From: Polyodon spathula
Taxonomy: Eukaryota > Chordata > Actinopteri > Acipenseriformes > Polyodontidae
NCBI RefSeq assembly: GCF_017654505.1
Contig: NC_054538.1
Coordinates: forward strand, 19,167,912-19,231,911
DNA: 64,000 nucleotides
Reading direction: 5' to 3'
In this document: in pieces, positions 62,069-64,000 of the stretch
Position numbering within the stretch: position 1 is the first letter of the stretch
Layout of the letters: the number at the start of each line of letters is the position of its first letter
Program-made: the position numbers and the translations under genes
The notes under the pieces: model-generated
Seen by the model: only the letters and a program-made list of their open reading frames with translations
Database searches by the model: none
What the model was told of the DNA's origin: nothing

Positions 62069-62696
62069 TTATTATTAATAATGTAATACCCTTTCTGAGA
62101 TGCATTGTGTATAGAGGGAAGACTTTATAATTAGAAGCTGATTTTCATAAAGGACATCACCAACTAATTAAAATGTATCGAGTACAAGAATTCCTTATGT
62201 TTTGTTGCTTTCTTTGAGCACTTATAGGATTAACTATAGCAGTCTCAGTAGTCTTTATTTAAATAGTATTCACAGAGTGAATTAAAAAAATCATTGCACC
62301 ATAAAAATGTAATGGCATGATATTGGCATTTTGGAAATTGTCTGTGCAAAACAGGATAAGAGTAATTAAGATTACTTTTTTATGTGTGTTCTCTGTAAAC
62401 TGCCCTTCCCACATTATTCAGAATTAGGATTACATTATGAAAGGTATCAAAGTTCGTTACTATTGCTTCAAGTACAAAGTAGCAAGTTTCTAATTTGAGT
62501 GCTTCAGCACCCCAGCTGTGAAGCTTGAAGGTTTGCCAGTGTATCCTTTTTAGTAGTTAAGCAATTATAGATGCTGTACATTTGTTGGCTCTTTTTTGAT
62601 GATTGAATTTATTGAAATATTAAACTGCGGAAAACTCCCATAGCCCACAGCGGGCCTATCTCGGAAATGATAACTTATTATTGGCAAACCTGTTAA

Positions 62697-62875
62697 CCCT
62701 TTGCGGTCCAATTTTTACAATTTTCCCTTTGCAGTCCGATGTCAGACCCTGTCCGACATCATCAAAAAGATGTAAAGCACAGGTCTCTAGTCATTTTTTT
62801 TCTCTGGAAAAAAGCAGAGAAAACCTTTCAATGGCCGAGTGAAACCGATAGGAGCCGAATGAAGCTGGGGGAAAA

Positions 62876-62922
<47 letters not shown>

Positions 62923-63324
62923 GGGCGTATCTGATAGCCCCATGCACCACAGAGATAACGTGGACACAAGCCAAGGAGATAGCTGCTTCTGCATCCAGTG
63001 CTCAAAGAATATCAGCTGACATTTGCAGAGCTTTTATTTGATGTTATAGTAATAAAATAATGACTTGGATCGCATTATTGAGGAGTTTGGTGATAAAACG
63101 AGTGATCAGGAGAGGATTTAGCAGTATGCACGTTTGTAAAGAGGTATGTGAAAAATACAGCGAACAAGGGGTGGGACTTGGCTGGAGATGCAGTACTGAT
63201 GTCGTTTTGCCATGCAATACCTTTTAAACCTATTTTAAAGAGAGCATGTAAAATAAACAGCATGTGTGAAAATAAATTGGACCTGATGCGTGAGACAAGC
63301 ACTAAGTAAATGGACTGCAAAGGG
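62697..63324. mobile_element. piggyBac-type non-autonomous element, 628 bp
   Basis: The ends CCCTTTGCGGTCCA and (complement) CCCTTTGCAGTCCA match at 13 of 14 bases. TTAA precedes (62693-62696) and GTAA follows (63325-63328), a one-base decay of TTAA. The interior holds a 39-bp A run at 62881-62919 followed by GGGG, and no transposase. Confidence 0.75.
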
Positions 63325-63344
63325 GTAATCATCTGAATTTATCA

Positions 63345-63560
63345 GACTTGCGGTGCCTGGTTTCCTTTTCAAGTATGAAATGTAACATTACGTATGGATA
63401 TTTACCTCCTAAAGACCCGAAATCTGAATAAGATATACCAATGCTGCTCTCAGAGCTAGTGACGCAGTGATGGCACGACCTGAGGGCACTCGCATACCTT
63501 TTCTTTTCACGACTGACTTGACCTGAACCTTGTTCAGATAAGTACTTGTTACTTCTATCG
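63345..63560 (-). mobile_element. DIRS-like terminal repeat, solo
   Basis: Read on the - strand, GGAGGTAAATATCCATACGT and then ATGTTACATTTCATACTTGA parallel the 3' terminal repeat of the DIRS copies at 27878-27905 and 46430-46470. The upstream GGTATATCTTATTCAGATTT is also shared. No coding part is attached. Confidence 0.6.
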
Positions 63561-63901
63561 GCTATATATATTTCACATTTATGGTGTTTACACAAATTAT
63601 CTGTGATATTAAATCACATCTCAGCTCTCTCCCCAGGCTGCAATATTATTTCTCATTTTGGCTTTGGCTAAAAGTACAAGACATTTTAATATTATTTATG
63701 CAATTGTTTTAATTACTGTATGTTGAGAGTTTTTTCTCGTTGTGTGTTCTTTTTTTTTATTTTATTTTTCAAGAAAGTAGTGCTATAGCACCTGTGCAGC
63801 AAGAACAACTGTTGGGCTCAGCAGTAACACGCAAGACCAAGATACTTGCTCTGTTGTGATTACTGCAATCTCTTCCGCAGTATCTTGCTGCCGTTTTGGT
63901 G

Positions 63902-64000
63902 ACAGCTTTAGCATCACCGTTACGAAGGCTGTTTGTACCATTCTAACAAGCAGACTTCCTCTAACAAGCAGATTTCCCTTAGTCTTGTGTGTGGTAGTGA
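63902..64000 (+). mobile_element. Transposon fragment shared with 44930-45003, cut by window end
   Basis: GACAGCTTTAGCATCACCGT and CCATTCTAACAAGCAG parallel GACAGCTTTTGCATCACCTT and TCATTCTAACAAGCTG downstream of the hAT transposase relic, so a second, related hAT copy probably starts or continues here. Confidence 0.5.

Noticed and set aside
62739..63041. ORF with a long lysine run
   Set aside because: It is the poly(A) tract inside a piggyBac-type element.
1..64000. CRISPR arrays, operons, bacterial promoters or a novel prokaryotic system
   Set aside because: The sequence is spliced vertebrate DNA. No regularly spaced repeats or prokaryotic gene layout were seen.

Overview
The window is eukaryotic genomic DNA. 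It contains the central two thirds of one very large vertebrate gene, BIRC6 (BRUCE/Apollon, a giant IAP protein and E2/E3 ubiquitin ligase), read on the + strand. Fifty consecutive coding exons lie between 159 and 49055. Their joined length is 9507 nt, and one frame stays open from end to end (2 bases completing a codon, 3168 whole codons, 1 base left over). The exons match, by my memory of the family, roughly residues 1,180-4,350 of the ~4,860-residue human protein. The N-terminal WD40-like/BIR part lies upstream of the window, and the C-terminal UBC domain lies downstream. The last 15 kb (49056-64000) is a single unfinished intron.

The host is most likely a non-teleost ray-finned fish, and my best guess is a sturgeon or paddlefish. 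This rests on BIRC6 residues that are very close to tetrapods and on the mix of interspersed repeats: CORE-SINEs with MIR-like cores, CR1-clade LINE tails, DIRS-like retroelements, piggyBac, hAT, Harbinger, Tc1 and CACTA-like DNA elements. The species is inference.

Layout: 1-7400 is dense exons 1-13. 7396-10834 is a large intron with a decayed Harbinger transposon. 10835-15774 holds exons 14-21 with a CR1 LINE at 13640-14688. 15775-18303 is an intron almost filled by a hAT-type element carrying tandem repeats and a CORE-SINE. 18304-26364 holds exons 22-34. 26365-28003 is an intron with a DIRS-like retroelement. 28004-36489 holds exons 35-45, with a solo LTR at 32377-32952. 36490-40623 is an intron with enhancer-like unique sequence and a Tc1-like element. 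40624-42255 holds exons 46-48. 42256-48360 is an intron with a nested DIRS/hAT/piggyBac pile. 48361-49055 holds exons 49-50. The rest is the terminal intron.

The most notable item is on the opposite strand inside that last intron. A 49-codon ORF at 57728-57877 (-) encodes a single-pass membrane microprotein whose C-terminal half is nearly the TUNAR (megamind/linc-birc6) microprotein. Zebrafish megamind is also known as linc-birc6, so the setting inside birc6 is the ancestral-looking one; human TUNAR sits on another chromosome. A 94-nt candidate upstream exon (58553-58646) and A-rich poly(A) signals near 56914-56937 outline a possible spliced transcript. Other unusual points are two GC-AG introns in BIRC6, an exon that opens with a perfect 5' splice site consensus, and a 612-bp almost perfectly palindromic CACTA-like element.
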